Assembly: GCA_016716885.1 (NCBI GenBank)
Contig: JADJUV010000055.1
Location: 1 to 64,000, forward strand
Direction: 5' to 3'
DNA from: Candidatus Trichofilum aggregatum
GTDB taxonomy: Bacteria > Chloroflexota > Anaerolineae > Promineifilales > Promineifilaceae
Length of the DNA stretch: 64,000 nucleotides
The position numbers were made by a program, and so were the translations under genes. The notes below the pieces were generated by a model that saw only the letters and a program-made list of their open reading frames with translations, searched no databases and had not been told where the DNA came from. Every line of letters begins with the position of its first letter. The stretch's first letter is position 1. This document shows positions 41,893 to 51,630 of this stretch, piece by piece.

Positions 41893-42861
41893 ATGTCCCT
41901 AGCCAAGAGTAAAACGGAAATAGTGGCGACGAGCCATCCTACCCCGACCCAGCGCCGCCACCTGAGCGATAAGGCGATTCGTAACTACTTCATCTGGCCC
42001 ACACTCGTCCTACTCCTTATTGTTAATGTGTTCCCCCTGTTTTACAGCCTCTATCTCAGCTTCACCAATTACTCCGCTATTGCCAACAAAGCCCCCGTTT
42101 GGGTGGCTCTGGAAAACTTTAGCCGCGTGTTGAATGACCCGAGAATGTGGGGCTATTTTTCTACGACCGGCACGTATGTCCTTATCTCTGTCACCCTACA
42201 GTTGATATTGGGCTTTGGGCTGGCGCTTCTGGTACGGGAAAAGTTTTTCGGTAGTGGCATTATTACCACCCTCATTCTGGTGCCCATGATGCTCTCACCC
42301 GTGGTGGTAGGGCTGTTCTGGAAGCTCATGTACAACCCAACCTTTGGTTATGTGAACTTTCTTTTGGGGTATACCAACGCGGCCACCGCCCCAGACTGGT
42401 TGGCAGGCCGTTATGGGGGGCAGAATGTGCCCGGTTTAGCTTTGTTGGCCGTGATTGTGGTTGATGTGTGGATGTGGAGTCCGTTTGTGATGTTGTTGGT
42501 GCTGTCGGGTTTGAAAGCAATTCCTGACTATTTATACGAAGCGGCCGCAATCGATCGCGCCAGTTCGTGGTTTCAATTTTGGCGCATTACCCTACCCCAG
42601 GTGGCTCCGCTCATGCTCATCGCCGTGCTCTTCCGCACCATCGAAGCCTTCAATAAGTCCTTTGATCTCGTTATGGGCATGACCGGGGGTGGCCCTGGCG
42701 ACGAAACGGAAGTCGTGGTGGTCAACCTCTTTCGCCAAGCCTTCCAGGGTCAATGGCGTACCGGCCAGGCCAGCGCCGTGGCCTACATCATCTTGATCAT
42801 CATCATCGCCATCAGCAATCTGTACATCCGTTACCTCAACAACTTGAAAGGGGAGGGCTAA
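41893..42861 (+). CDS. sugar ABC transporter permease (MalF/UgpA type)
   Basis: 322 residues with six membrane helices, starting YFIWPTLVLLLIVNVFPLFYSLYLSFTNY. The cytoplasmic EAA loop is YEAAAIDRASSWFQFWRITLPQVAPLML, where the coupling helix contacts the ATPase. The final stretch before the last helix (MTGGGPGDETEVVVVNLFRQAF) is typical of the family. It is followed, three bases on, by the second permease. The AAA in the EAA loop is encoded by a GCGGCCGC site. Confidence 0.93.
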   Translation: MSLAKSKTEIVATSHPTPTQRRHLSDKAIRNYFIWPTLVLLLIVNVFPLFYSLYLSFTNYSAIANKAPVWVALENFSRVLNDPRMWGYFSTTGTYVLISVTLQLILGFGLALLVREKFFGSGIITTLILVPMMLSPVVVGLFWKLMYNPTFGYVNFLLGYTNAATAPDWLAGRYGGQNVPGLALLAVIVVDVWMWSPFVMLLVLSGLKAIPDYLYEAAAIDRASSWFQFWRITLPQVAPLMLIAVLFRTIEAFNKSFDLVMGMTGGGPGDETEVVVVNLFRQAFQGQWRTGQASAVAYIILIIIIAISNLYIRYLNNLKGEG

Positions 42862-42864
42862 CTC

Positions 42865-43866
42865 ATGGCCTCGTTTAGCGAAACCGGCCCTGCCGTACCT
42901 GTAACCGATAGCATCCGGGTAGACAAAGTTCATCCCCGCGCCCGTTTATTCAAAAATATCCGGGCCATCTTAGTGGTCATAGCCGCCCTCATCGGTCTTA
43001 TCCCTATTCTTGTGATGGTGCTGACCGCCTTCAAATCTCGGGCTGACGTAGTTTATGGCCCACCGCCTAAACTCTTGTTTGAACCCACCTTAGAAGGGTT
43101 CATGTTTCTCCTCACCGAACGCTCCCAGCTTTCGGCTACCGCTCTGGCCGAAGCCCAAGAAAATACTGAGGAGTTGAGCCTGTTTGAACAAATTGCCTTG
43201 CAAAACGGGCAAAGAATCACCGGGCCTAGCGACTTTGTGCGCCGCTTGCGCAATTCGTTAATCATTGCCGGTGGTTCTACCATCGCGTCGGTCGTCTTGG
43301 GTTTGTTCGCCGCTTATGCCTTTAGCCGATTCGATATGCCGGGCAAGGATGATTTGCTCTTTTTTATCCTTAGCACCCGCATGTTACCAGCCGTGGTCGT
43401 CTCGATCCCCCTCTTTTTGATGTATCGTCAACTCAAATTGAATGACACCCACCTGGGCATGATCATTCTGTACACCGTTTTTAATTTGTCGCTGACGGTG
43501 TGGTTGCTGAAGGGATTTATTGATGAGATTCCGCGTGAGTATGAAGAGGCGGCCCTGGTGGATGGATATACGCGCCTGCAAGCCTTTTTCAAGATTGTGT
43601 TACCCCAATCAGTCACCGGTATCGCCGCGACCACCGTATTTAGCTTCATTTTTTCCTGGAATGAATACGCCATCGCCTTGATGTTGACTACGGAAAAGGC
43701 CCGTACCGCCCCACCCTCTATTGCCACCATGTTGGGACGTGGGGGCATTGAGTGGTCAGCCATTGCCGCCGGGACGCTGGCCTTTCTTATTCCGGTGGTC
43801 ATTATTACTTTTGCCTTGCGCAACCATTTACTGCGCGGGGTAACGTTTGGGGCTATCCGCCGCTAA
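42865..43866 (+). CDS. carbohydrate ABC transporter permease (MalG/UgpE type)
   Basis: 333 residues. The first helix is NIRAILVVIAALIGLIPILVMVLTAF. An extracellular loop of about 70 residues with LTERSQLSATALAEAQENTEE is longer than usual for MalG-type proteins. The EAA loop is EYEEAALVDGYTRLQAFFKIVLPQSVTGIA. Four further helices follow. It pairs with the upstream permease, and GGGGAGGG precedes the ATG. Confidence 0.92.
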   Translation: MASFSETGPAVPVTDSIRVDKVHPRARLFKNIRAILVVIAALIGLIPILVMVLTAFKSRADVVYGPPPKLLFEPTLEGFMFLLTERSQLSATALAEAQENTEELSLFEQIALQNGQRITGPSDFVRRLRNSLIIAGGSTIASVVLGLFAAYAFSRFDMPGKDDLLFFILSTRMLPAVVVSIPLFLMYRQLKLNDTHLGMIILYTVFNLSLTVWLLKGFIDEIPREYEEAALVDGYTRLQAFFKIVLPQSVTGIAATTVFSFIFSWNEYAIALMLTTEKARTAPPSIATMLGRGGIEWSAIAAGTLAFLIPVVIITFALRNHLLRGVTFGAIRR

Positions 43867-44049
43867 GAAACAGGCGGTTACTCAGAGAACACAGAGATGA
43901 AGACACAGAGGCTCACAGAGAAAAGCACTCTATTGATCAAACCCCTGTACCTCTTTGTACACTCTATATCCCTTCTTTTGGTTCTGATGATCTAGCGTTT
44001 ACGTCGTGGGTTTATTGAAAACGAATGGGCGTGAATCGGTTGTGACATT

Positions 44050-45138
44050 ATGGCTACGATTGAACTTCGTCAAGTGGAGAAACGGTTTGGAGAGGTCTAC
44101 GCGGTTAAACCGGTAGATTTGACCATTCAGGATGGGGAATTTGTGGTGTTGTTAGGCCCTTCAGGGTGTGGCAAAACGACAACCCTGCGTATGATTTCCG
44201 GCCTGGAAGCGGTGAGCGGCGGCCGCATTCTGATCAATGGTCGTGATGTGACCTGGCGCCATCCCAGTGACCGGGACATCGCCTTTGTCTTCCAACTCTA
44301 TGCCCTTTACCCTCACATGTCGGTGCGGCGCAATATCACCTTCACCCTAGAGGCCCAAAACGAATCGAAGGCGACCATTGAGCAACGACTAGATGAAGTG
44401 GTGCGCCTGCTACAGATTGACCATCTGTTGAACTTACGTCCGGGGGCTTTGAGTGGGGGCGATCAGCAACGGGTGGCTCTGGCCCGCGCCCTGGTGCGTC
44501 GCCCATCTGCTTTCCTGATGGATGAACCGTTGGGGGCGTTGGATGCCGATTTTCGGGAGACAATGCGGGCGGAAATTAAGCGGTTACATCTGGCACAGCA
44601 GGCCACGACGGTGTATGTGACTCATGATCAGATTGAAGCCATGGCGATGGGCGACCGGATCGTGGTGATGTCGGCGGCGGAAGTGCAGCAGGTAGGCACA
44701 CCGCTAGAGGTGTATTACAACCCGGCCAACCTGTTTGTGGCCAAGTTTATTGGCAGTCCTGGCATGAATCTGGTCCGCGGCCGCGTCGCTGACAACGCCT
44801 TCCATCTGCCCGGCAACAACCAATACCCTATCACCGACCGGTGGCGGGCTACCCTGCATAACCTCACCAGCGATGAAGTCATTCTTGGCTTCCGCCCCGA
44901 AGCAACCCTGGTTTCCGCCGATGGCCCCCTCACCGCCCAGGTCTACACCAATGAGCTATACGGTGCTCACACCATGCTTCACCTATCCCTTCAGGATGAA
45001 GCGGGCACCATTGTGCATGCCCGGTCGGGTCGGGGTGTGGACTACCCCATTGGTGCGCCTGTTCGTTTCGACCTGAACCATGAGATGGTTCGTTTCTTTG
45101 ACCCGCACACCAGTACAGCGTTGGCGGTTCCGGCATAA
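44050..45138 (+). CDS. ABC transporter ATP-binding protein (MalK/UgpC type)
   Basis: 362 residues. Walker A GPSGCGKTTT, Q-loop, signature LSGGDQQRVALARAL, Walker B FLMDEPLGALDA and switch His in VTHDQ are all present. Note that the signature is LSGGDQQ and the Q-loop reads VFQLYALYPHM. The C-terminal regulatory domain (TOBE/OB-fold, from about residue 235) contains LGFRPEATL. It is the first of two ATPases in tandem, so the importer may use a heterodimer. Confidence 0.93.
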   Translation: MATIELRQVEKRFGEVYAVKPVDLTIQDGEFVVLLGPSGCGKTTTLRMISGLEAVSGGRILINGRDVTWRHPSDRDIAFVFQLYALYPHMSVRRNITFTLEAQNESKATIEQRLDEVVRLLQIDHLLNLRPGALSGGDQQRVALARALVRRPSAFLMDEPLGALDADFRETMRAEIKRLHLAQQATTVYVTHDQIEAMAMGDRIVVMSAAEVQQVGTPLEVYYNPANLFVAKFIGSPGMNLVRGRVADNAFHLPGNNQYPITDRWRATLHNLTSDEVILGFRPEATLVSADGPLTAQVYTNELYGAHTMLHLSLQDEAGTIVHARSGRGVDYPIGAPVRFDLNHEMVRFFDPHTSTALAVPA

Positions 45139-45142
45139 GATT

Positions 45143-46195
45143 ATGGCAAACGTAGAACTCCAGCATATCAGCAAACAGTTCCAGGGAAACAAAGCCCTCG
45201 ACGATGTCTCCTTCTCTATTCAAGATGGCGAATTTTTTGTGCTCCTGGGGCCAACCGGCGCGGGCAAAACAACATCCCTGCGGGTGATTGCCGGTCTGGA
45301 AAAACAGGATGAAGGGCACGTTTTGTTTGATGGCGAGCTGTTTGATCAGCGCACACCAGCGGACAGGGATGTGGCTTTTGTCTTCCAGCAATATTCTCTT
45401 TATCCCAACATGTCCGTATACGACAATCTGGCTTTCCCTTTACGTTCCCCTCTGCGCCGGATTCCCGAGCCGGAAATCAAAAAGCGGATCGAAGAGACCG
45501 CCGACATCTTGCGTATTCCCCACTTGCTCCAGCGCAAAACGGCCCGGCTCTCCGGGGGTGAGATGCAACGAGTCTCGATTGGGCGAGCGATTGTGCGCCG
45601 TCCCCGCATCTTTTTGATGGATGAGCCGCTATCGAATCTGGATGCCAAGTTACGGGAATCGTTACGCATTGAAATTGGGCATATTCAGAAGACCCAACAC
45701 AGCACGACGCTGTTTGTGACCCATGATCAGGTGGAAGCCCTGACCATGGCCCAACGCATTGCCGTATTACGCGACGGGCAGATTGTACAAATTGGCTCGC
45801 CCACAGAGATTTATGATCAACCGGCCAATGTGTTTGTGGCGCAATTGGTGGGTACGCCCCGTATTAACCTCATGGCCGCCACCCATCAAAATGGGACCAT
45901 TCAGGTAACGGATAGTTCGCTCCAGATGCAGAGCAGCGCATCACAACTCCCCCCCACCTTCCAACTGGGCGTTCGCCCCGAAGATGTTCAGCCTGAGGCC
46001 AACGGGCTGTTTGCCGGGGAAGTTATTCTGGTGGAGCCGCTGGGGGTAGAAACGATTTTACATATAAAGAATGGCAACCAGACCCTTACCAGTCTGGTAT
46101 CTGGCATCACCACGTATCAGCGAGGTGATTCCATTCGTTTTCATATCACCAACGAGCGGTTGCATTGTTTCAACCAGGATGGGCAACGATTATGA
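45143..46195 (+). CDS. ABC transporter ATP-binding protein (MalK/UgpC type)
   Basis: 350 residues from the ATG at 45143, four bases after the preceding stop codon; a reading from 45080 overlapping the upstream gene is unlikely. Walker A GPTGAGKTTS, signature LSGGEMQRVSIGRAI, Walker B FLMDEPLSNLDAKLRE, switch VTHDQ. A C-terminal TOBE domain has LGVRPEDVQ. The two ATPases differ clearly, so they are an old pair and not a recent duplication. The stop overlaps the next start codon. Confidence 0.92.
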   Translation: MANVELQHISKQFQGNKALDDVSFSIQDGEFFVLLGPTGAGKTTSLRVIAGLEKQDEGHVLFDGELFDQRTPADRDVAFVFQQYSLYPNMSVYDNLAFPLRSPLRRIPEPEIKKRIEETADILRIPHLLQRKTARLSGGEMQRVSIGRAIVRRPRIFLMDEPLSNLDAKLRESLRIEIGHIQKTQHSTTLFVTHDQVEALTMAQRIAVLRDGQIVQIGSPTEIYDQPANVFVAQLVGTPRINLMAATHQNGTIQVTDSSLQMQSSASQLPPTFQLGVRPEDVQPEANGLFAGEVILVEPLGVETILHIKNGNQTLTSLVSGITTYQRGDSIRFHITNERLHCFNQDGQRL

Positions 46196-48297
46196 AAATT
46201 GGCGTTAATACCTGGGTCTGGAGTTCACCCCTGACCGACGATGAATTAAAAACTCTGGTTCCTCGTGTGGCGGGTATGGGGTTTGACTGGATCGAATTGC
46301 CGCTGGAGAGCATCACTGATTTTGATCATCAGCTCGCGGCCGCGTTAATCCGTGAACATGGCCTGGGTGTCAGCACCTGTGCGGCCATGGGGCCAGACCG
46401 TGACCTGATTCACCCGGATGAAGCCATTCGGGCTAACGGCATGGCGTACATTCGACAAGCTATCGCGGCCGCACACACCATCGGGGCCACCAATCTGGTC
46501 GGGCCAATCTATGCCGCCGTGGGTCGGGTATGGCAAGCCACGGCAGAGGAACGCGGCCGCGACCTGGACCTGCTCGTCGCTAACTTACGCCAGTTAGCCA
46601 GCTATGCCGGTGATCACGGGGTCGTTTTGTGCCTGGAGCCACTCAACCGCTTTGAAACCAGCTTCATCAATCTGGCCGAACAGGCCATCGAAGTGGTAGA
46701 CCGGGTGGATCACCCCAACTGCCAGATCATGTTGGACACCTTCCACATGAACATTGAAGAAAAATCGTTGGGGGCGGCCATTCGGGCGGCGGGTTCACGC
46801 CTGCACCATGTTCACACCTGCGAAAACGACCGGGGTGCGCCCGGTTCCGGCCATGTGCCCTGGTCGGAAGTGGCCCAGGCGTTAGGGGACATTGGTTATG
46901 ATGGCCCGGTGGTGATCGAGTCGTTTACCAACAAGGTCAAAAGCATTGCCCGCGCGGCCGCGATCTGGCGATCCTTTGCCCCATCCCAAGATGCCCTCGC
47001 CAGCGATGGCCTTCAGTTTCTACGGAAACTGCTAAGAACAAGAGGACAGAGCGAGAGGAACAGGGGGGCGCCCGTACACAACACCATGGCCAAAACAATT
47101 GCGGTAATCGGCGCGTTAGATACCAAGGGTGAGGAATTTGCCTTCGTCAAAGGTGAAATCCTGCGGCGCGGGCATCAGGTCTTGATGATTGATACCGGTG
47201 TCATGGCGGATCCCCCCTTCCCGCCCGACATCACGGCCGAACAGGTGGCCGCGGCCGCGGGCACAACCCTGGCAACATTGCGCCAGCAGGCCGACCGGGG
47301 CACGGCCATCGAAGCCATGACCCAGGGCATTGCCGTGCTGGTCAAAGAGCTGTATGACCAGAATCGCCTGGATGCGGTCTTGGCGATGGGGGGATCGGCG
47401 GGCACGGTCATTGGCACGGCGGCGATGCGTGTTTTGCCCGTCGGTGTGCCCAAACTGATGGTGTCTACCCTGGCTTCCGGCGACGTGGGGCCGTATGTGG
47501 GGGCCAAAGATGTGGTCATGTTCCCCTCGCTGGTGGACGTAGCCGGGGTGAATCGTATCAGCGCCCAGGTATTTGCCCGGGCGGTGGGGGCGATTATCGG
47601 CATGGTAGAGACCGAGGTGCCGGAATTGACGACGCGGCCGCTCATTGCCGCCTCGATGTTTGGCAACACCACCCAACTGGTTGATGCCTGTCGTCGCCGT
47701 TTAGAGGCGGAAGGGTACGAGGTGCTCGTATTTCATGCCACCGGAACCGGCGGCCGCATCATGGAAACGTTGATCGCGGAAGGGTTTTTCCAGGGGGTGC
47801 TGGATGTGACGACGACCGAATGGGCCGATGAGTTGGTGGGTGGGGTGCTTTCGGCGGGGCCAACACGGCTGGACGCGGCCGCGCATCAGCACATCCCCCA
47901 GGTGATCGCCCCTGGTTGCCTGGACATGGTGAATTTCTGGGGGCCAGCCACGATTCCTGCTTCCTTCAATGACCGGCGTTTCTACCACTGGAACCCCAAC
48001 GTCACCCTCATGCGCACCAACCCGGCCGAAAACCGGGAACTGGGCCGCATCCTGGCCGAAAAAGCCAACCAATCCACCGCTCCCGTCGCCATTTTCTGGC
48101 CGCGCCGGGGCGTTTCCATTCTCGACTCGCCCGGTAACGAATTTTGGTGGCCGGAAGCGGATGAGGCCCTTTACTCTGCCCTCAAGGAGCACTTGCGTCC
48201 CGACATTCCGGTCATAGAGATGGACAACAATATTAACGATGAAGCGTTTGCTGAGGCTGTGACCCAGCAATTATTGACCTTTTTGGCAACGGAGTAA
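46192..48297 (+). CDS. ketose 3-epimerase (DTE-type TIM barrel) fused to Tm-1-like/UPF0261 protein
   Basis: 701 residues. Residues 1 to about 282 are a DTE-family TIM barrel: metal/substrate residues in CLEPLNRFETSF, IMLDTFHMNIEE, HVHTCENDRGAPGSGHVPW and VVIESF. This family epimerises C3 of ketoses such as D-tagatose or D-psicose. From residue 299 (MAKTIAVIGALDTKGEEFAF) the protein is a full-length Tm-1-like ATP-binding/UPF0261 protein (LAMGGSAGTVIGTAAMRVLPVG; PGCLDMVNFWG). The linker encoded at about 47035-47085 resembles an intergenic repeat, and no ribosome site precedes the internal Met. The overlap with the ATPase gene (ATGA) fixes the start. Confidence 0.85.
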   Translation: MKIGVNTWVWSSPLTDDELKTLVPRVAGMGFDWIELPLESITDFDHQLAAALIREHGLGVSTCAAMGPDRDLIHPDEAIRANGMAYIRQAIAAAHTIGATNLVGPIYAAVGRVWQATAEERGRDLDLLVANLRQLASYAGDHGVVLCLEPLNRFETSFINLAEQAIEVVDRVDHPNCQIMLDTFHMNIEEKSLGAAIRAAGSRLHHVHTCENDRGAPGSGHVPWSEVAQALGDIGYDGPVVIESFTNKVKSIARAAAIWRSFAPSQDALASDGLQFLRKLLRTRGQSERNRGAPVHNTMAKTIAVIGALDTKGEEFAFVKGEILRRGHQVLMIDTGVMADPPFPPDITAEQVAAAAGTTLATLRQQADRGTAIEAMTQGIAVLVKELYDQNRLDAVLAMGGSAGTVIGTAAMRVLPVGVPKLMVSTLASGDVGPYVGAKDVVMFPSLVDVAGVNRISAQVFARAVGAIIGMVETEVPELTTRPLIAASMFGNTTQLVDACRRRLEAEGYEVLVFHATGTGGRIMETLIAEGFFQGVLDVTTTEWADELVGGVLSAGPTRLDAAAHQHIPQVIAPGCLDMVNFWGPATIPASFNDRRFYHWNPNVTLMRTNPAENRELGRILAEKANQSTAPVAIFWPRRGVSILDSPGNEFWWPEADEALYSALKEHLRPDIPVIEMDNNINDEAFAEAVTQQLLTFLATE

Positions 48298-48301
48298 CCC
48301 C

Positions 48302-49144
48302 ATGCCCTTCATCAGTCGTAGCGACGCCCTCAACCGTTTACGCGCCAACGTCGCGGCCGCGAAACCCATCATTGGCGCCGGAGCCGGAACCGGGATTTCG
48401 GCCAAATTTGCCGAGCGCGGGGGCGTAGACCTGATCATCATTTATAACAGCGGCCGCTACCGCATGGCCGGGCGGGGCAGTCTGGCGGGCATGTTGCCTT
48501 ATGGCGACGCCAACGCCATCGTCCAGGAGATGGCCGGGGAAGTTTTGCCTGTGGTGAAGAACACGATGGTTTTGGCTGGGGTTTGTGGCACGGATCCGTT
48601 CCGGCTGATGCCCGTCTTTTTGCGCCAATTGCAGGCGATGGGCTTTGATGGGGTGCAAAATTTTCCCACCGTGGGCCTGTTTGACGGGATTTTTCGGGCT
48701 AACCTGGAAGAGACGGGCATGGGTTACGGTCTGGAAGTTGAGATGATCGGCGAAGCGCACAAGCTGGGAATGCTCACCTGCCCGTATGTGTTCACCCCGG
48801 ATGATGCCAGAGCGATGGCCGAAGCGGGCGCGGATGTGTTGGTTCCGCACATGGGGCTGACCACCAAAGGGGCCATCGGGGCCGGGGTAGCAGTGACGTT
48901 AGCTGAGGCGGCCCAACGGGTGCAGGCGATGCGCGACGCGGCCGCGGCCGTCAACCCCGACATCATCGTCCTCTGTCACGGTGGCCCCATCGCCGAACCC
49001 GCCGATGCCCAGTACATCTTCGACCACACCGAAGGCATTGGCGGTTTCTTTGGCGCTTCCAGCATCGAACGGCTGGCCGTAGAACCCGCCATTGAAGGGC
49101 AAGCCCGGTTGTTTAAGAATTTACGATTGACGATTGACGATTGA
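48302..49144 (+). CDS. phosphoenolpyruvate hydrolase-like TIM-barrel protein (PF09370 type)
   Basis: 280 residues. KPIIGAGAGTGISAKFAERGGVDLIIIYNSGRYRMAGRGSLAGM is the family's signature start; then YGDANAIVQEM, AGVCGTDPF, GFDGVQNFPTVGLFDG, and VLCHGGPI near the end. The fold belongs with (beta/alpha)8 sugar-phosphate and phosphoenolpyruvate enzymes; the family has only tentative functional names. It is commonly fused or adjacent to Tm-1-like proteins, as here. The last residues (LRLTIDD) come from a tandem ttgacga repeat at 49129-49149, so the C-terminus is probably repeat-derived. Confidence 0.85.
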   Translation: MPFISRSDALNRLRANVAAAKPIIGAGAGTGISAKFAERGGVDLIIIYNSGRYRMAGRGSLAGMLPYGDANAIVQEMAGEVLPVVKNTMVLAGVCGTDPFRLMPVFLRQLQAMGFDGVQNFPTVGLFDGIFRANLEETGMGYGLEVEMIGEAHKLGMLTCPYVFTPDDARAMAEAGADVLVPHMGLTTKGAIGAGVAVTLAEAAQRVQAMRDAAAAVNPDIIVLCHGGPIAEPADAQYIFDHTEGIGGFFGASSIERLAVEPAIEGQARLFKNLRLTIDD

Positions 49145-49229
49145 CGATTTCAAAAATATTGGGAGAGACTGGAATCTAAACAATCTCTAGTCTCCAGTCT
49201 CTCTCCCCACACCGCATTTAGGAGGCAAT

Positions 49230-50231
49230 ATGTCACGACCTGTTACCCTCTTCACCGGCCAATGGGCCGACCTACCTCTGGCAACGCTGGCGCAAAAAGC
49301 GGGCGACTGGGGGTTCGATGGCTTGGAACTCGCCTGTTGGGGCGACCATTTTGAAGTAGACAAGGCTCTGGAAAGTGATGGCTATGTGCGCCAGAAGCGC
49401 GATCTTCTGGAACAACACAATCTGCAATGCCACGCCATCAGCACCCATCTGGTAGGGCAATGTGTGGCCGACGAACCGATTGATCAGCGGCATCGTCGGG
49501 TGTTGCCGGATCGTTTGTGGGGTGATGGCGACCCGGAAGGGGTGCGTCAGCGTTGCGCCGAAGAAGTGAAAAACACGGCTCACGCGGCCAAACTGTTTGG
49601 TGTGGATGTGGTCAATGGGTTCACCGGGAGCAGTGTCTGGAGCAAACTCTACTTCTTCCCCCCGACTACCCAGGATGACATCACCGCCGGGTATGCTGAT
49701 TTTGCCGCCCGCTGGTTGCCCATCATGGATGTGTTTCAGGCCGAGGGCATTCGCTTTGGCCTGGAAGTTCACCCCACGGAAATCGCCTACGACATCATTA
49801 CATCCCATCGGGCACTGGAAGCGTTGAACCATCATCCCAGTTTTGGTTTCAACTTTGACCCCAGCCATTTCATTCATCAATTTGTGAACCCGGTCGAGTT
49901 TATTAACGAATTCCCGGACCGGATTTTCCATGTTCATGTGAAAGATTCACGGGTGCAATTAAGCGGCCGCAACTCCATCCTCGGTTCTCATCTCGACTTT
50001 GGCGATCCACGCCGGGGCTGGGATTTTGTCTCGCCGGGTCACGGCGATGTGAAATGGGACCCGATTATCCGGGCGCTCAACCGCATCGGCTACCAGGGAC
50101 CGCTTTCCATTGAATGGGAAGACAGCGGCATGAACCGGGATTGGGGCGCACCAGAGGCGTTACGCCTGGTGCGGAGCCAGGATTTTGCCGCCTCGTCGGT
50201 CGCTTTTGATGCGGCCTTTGCCAGTAAATAG
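49230..50231 (+). CDS. sugar phosphate isomerase/epimerase (AP-endonuclease-2 fold)
   Basis: 333 residues, a TIM barrel starting VTLFTGQWADLPLATLAQKAGDWGFDGLELACWGDHFEV. Likely metal ligands are in FGLEVHPTE (Glu), FNFDPSHF (Asp and His), HVHVKDSRV (His, Asp) and LSIEWED (Glu). It is more distant from the DTE group than the other two barrels in this operon and longer. AGGAGG precedes the ATG. Members of this family in similar operons act on keto-sugars or keto-glycosides; the exact reaction is unknown. Confidence 0.88.
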   Translation: MSRPVTLFTGQWADLPLATLAQKAGDWGFDGLELACWGDHFEVDKALESDGYVRQKRDLLEQHNLQCHAISTHLVGQCVADEPIDQRHRRVLPDRLWGDGDPEGVRQRCAEEVKNTAHAAKLFGVDVVNGFTGSSVWSKLYFFPPTTQDDITAGYADFAARWLPIMDVFQAEGIRFGLEVHPTEIAYDIITSHRALEALNHHPSFGFNFDPSHFIHQFVNPVEFINEFPDRIFHVHVKDSRVQLSGRNSILGSHLDFGDPRRGWDFVSPGHGDVKWDPIIRALNRIGYQGPLSIEWEDSGMNRDWGAPEALRLVRSQDFAASSVAFDAAFASK

Positions 50232-50304
50232 GGAGATTGGCAGAGACCGTGACAGGGGGTTTTCGGGAAACCTGCAGGTCTGCCTTTTCCCCGAGGAGAT
50301 TCTG

Positions 50305-51498
50305 ATGAGCGAACAAGCTTTCACTTCGATGGCTGCGGCCAAAACGGAAGGCCAGGTACCGGAGATTGGTGTGGGTATGTTGGGTTATGCCTTCATGGGC
50401 AAGGCCCACAGCAATGCCTTCAAAACCATTCCTTATATGATGTATCCGCCGGTAGCGATTCCCAGAATGGTGGCGGTCTGCGGCCGCAATGCCGAAGCCA
50501 CCGCCGCCGCCGCCCAACGGTACGGCTACGAAACCTATTACACCGACTGGCGGGCCATGTTGGATGATGAGCGGGTTTTGCTCTTTGACAACGGTGGCCC
50601 CAATGATGCCCACGCCGAACCATGTATCGCGGCCGCGGCCGCGGGCAAACATATCCTGTGCGAAAAACCCCTGGGGCGCACCGCCGAAGAGTCCAAAACG
50701 ATGTTGGATGCCGTCATCAAAGCGGGCGTCAAACATATGGTGGCCTTCAACTACCGCTTTGTGCCCGCCATTCGCCAGGCTCGCAATCTGATTGAAAGTG
50801 GGGCCTTGGGGCAAATTTACCATTTTCGGGCGGTGTACCTGCAAGAGTGGATTATGCCCCACTATGGCACACCAATGATCTGGCGGCTGGACAAAAGTAC
50901 GGCGGGCAGTGGGGCACTGGGCGATTTGGGTGCCCACATCATTGACCTGGGCCATTACCTGGTTGGGGGCATGAAAAGCGTCAGTGCTATGACCAAGACG
51001 TTTATCCCGGAGCGGCCGCTGGCAGATGAGTCGGGCATGGGCAAGGTAACTGTGGATGATGCGTTTGCCGCCGTGATGGAGTTTGAAAACGGGGCAATCG
51101 GCACATTGGAATCTACCCGCTTTGCCGGGGGACACAAAAACTCTAACTGCCTGGAAATCAACGGTGAGAAAGGTAGTATCCGCTTTAACCTGGAGCGGAT
51201 GAATGAGTTGGAAGTGTTCTGGGTAGGCGAACAGCCCAAAGAGACGCAAGGCTTCCACAATGTGCTTGTCACCGAAGGGTATCACCCCTGGTGGGAAAAT
51301 TGGTGGCCGCATGGGCACATCATCGGCTGGGAACACACCTTCATCCATGAGATCAACCATCTGTTGGACTGCATTGTTAATGACCGACCCGTGGCTCCGC
51401 ACGGGGCCGATTTCAACGATGGTTACCGGGCGTCGGTGGTGTGTGATGCGATTGTTGAGTCCGCGGCCGCGAAACGTCAAGTAGACATTCATTATTAA
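50305..51498 (+). CDS. Gfo/Idh/MocA family dehydrogenase
   Basis: 397 residues from the ATG at 50305, preceded by GAGGAG; a reading from 50185 is not supported. The NAD(P) motif is VGMLGYAFMGKAHSNAF, then HILCEKPLGRT with the conserved EKP, and a C-terminal domain with LGDLGAHIIDLGHYLVGG (catalytic-type His), RFAGGHKNSN and EINGEKGSIRF. Family members oxidise or reduce hydroxyls of sugars and cyclitols such as myo-inositol. Its place between TIM-barrel epimerases and a creatininase-type hydrolase suggests it makes a keto intermediate. Confidence 0.9.
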   Translation: MSEQAFTSMAAAKTEGQVPEIGVGMLGYAFMGKAHSNAFKTIPYMMYPPVAIPRMVAVCGRNAEATAAAAQRYGYETYYTDWRAMLDDERVLLFDNGGPNDAHAEPCIAAAAAGKHILCEKPLGRTAEESKTMLDAVIKAGVKHMVAFNYRFVPAIRQARNLIESGALGQIYHFRAVYLQEWIMPHYGTPMIWRLDKSTAGSGALGDLGAHIIDLGHYLVGGMKSVSAMTKTFIPERPLADESGMGKVTVDDAFAAVMEFENGAIGTLESTRFAGGHKNSNCLEINGEKGSIRFNLERMNELEVFWVGEQPKETQGFHNVLVTEGYHPWWENWWPHGHIIGWEHTFIHEINHLLDCIVNDRPVAPHGADFNDGYRASVVCDAIVESAAAKRQVDIHY

Positions 51499-51630
51499 TC
51501 ATAGAAGAGGTTACACAGAGGGCACAGAGGTGAAGACACAGAGATTCACAGAGAAACAGTCCTTTTAGAAACTCGTGCTATATTGTGCAAACCTCTGGTT
51601 CTGGGTTCCTTCTTCCCAAAAAGAGCAAAC

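Noticed and set aside
47035..47090. Internal start of a separate Tm-1-like gene at 47086
   Set aside because: The frame is open through the linker and no ribosome site precedes the ATG, so I kept a single fusion while flagging it as doubtful.
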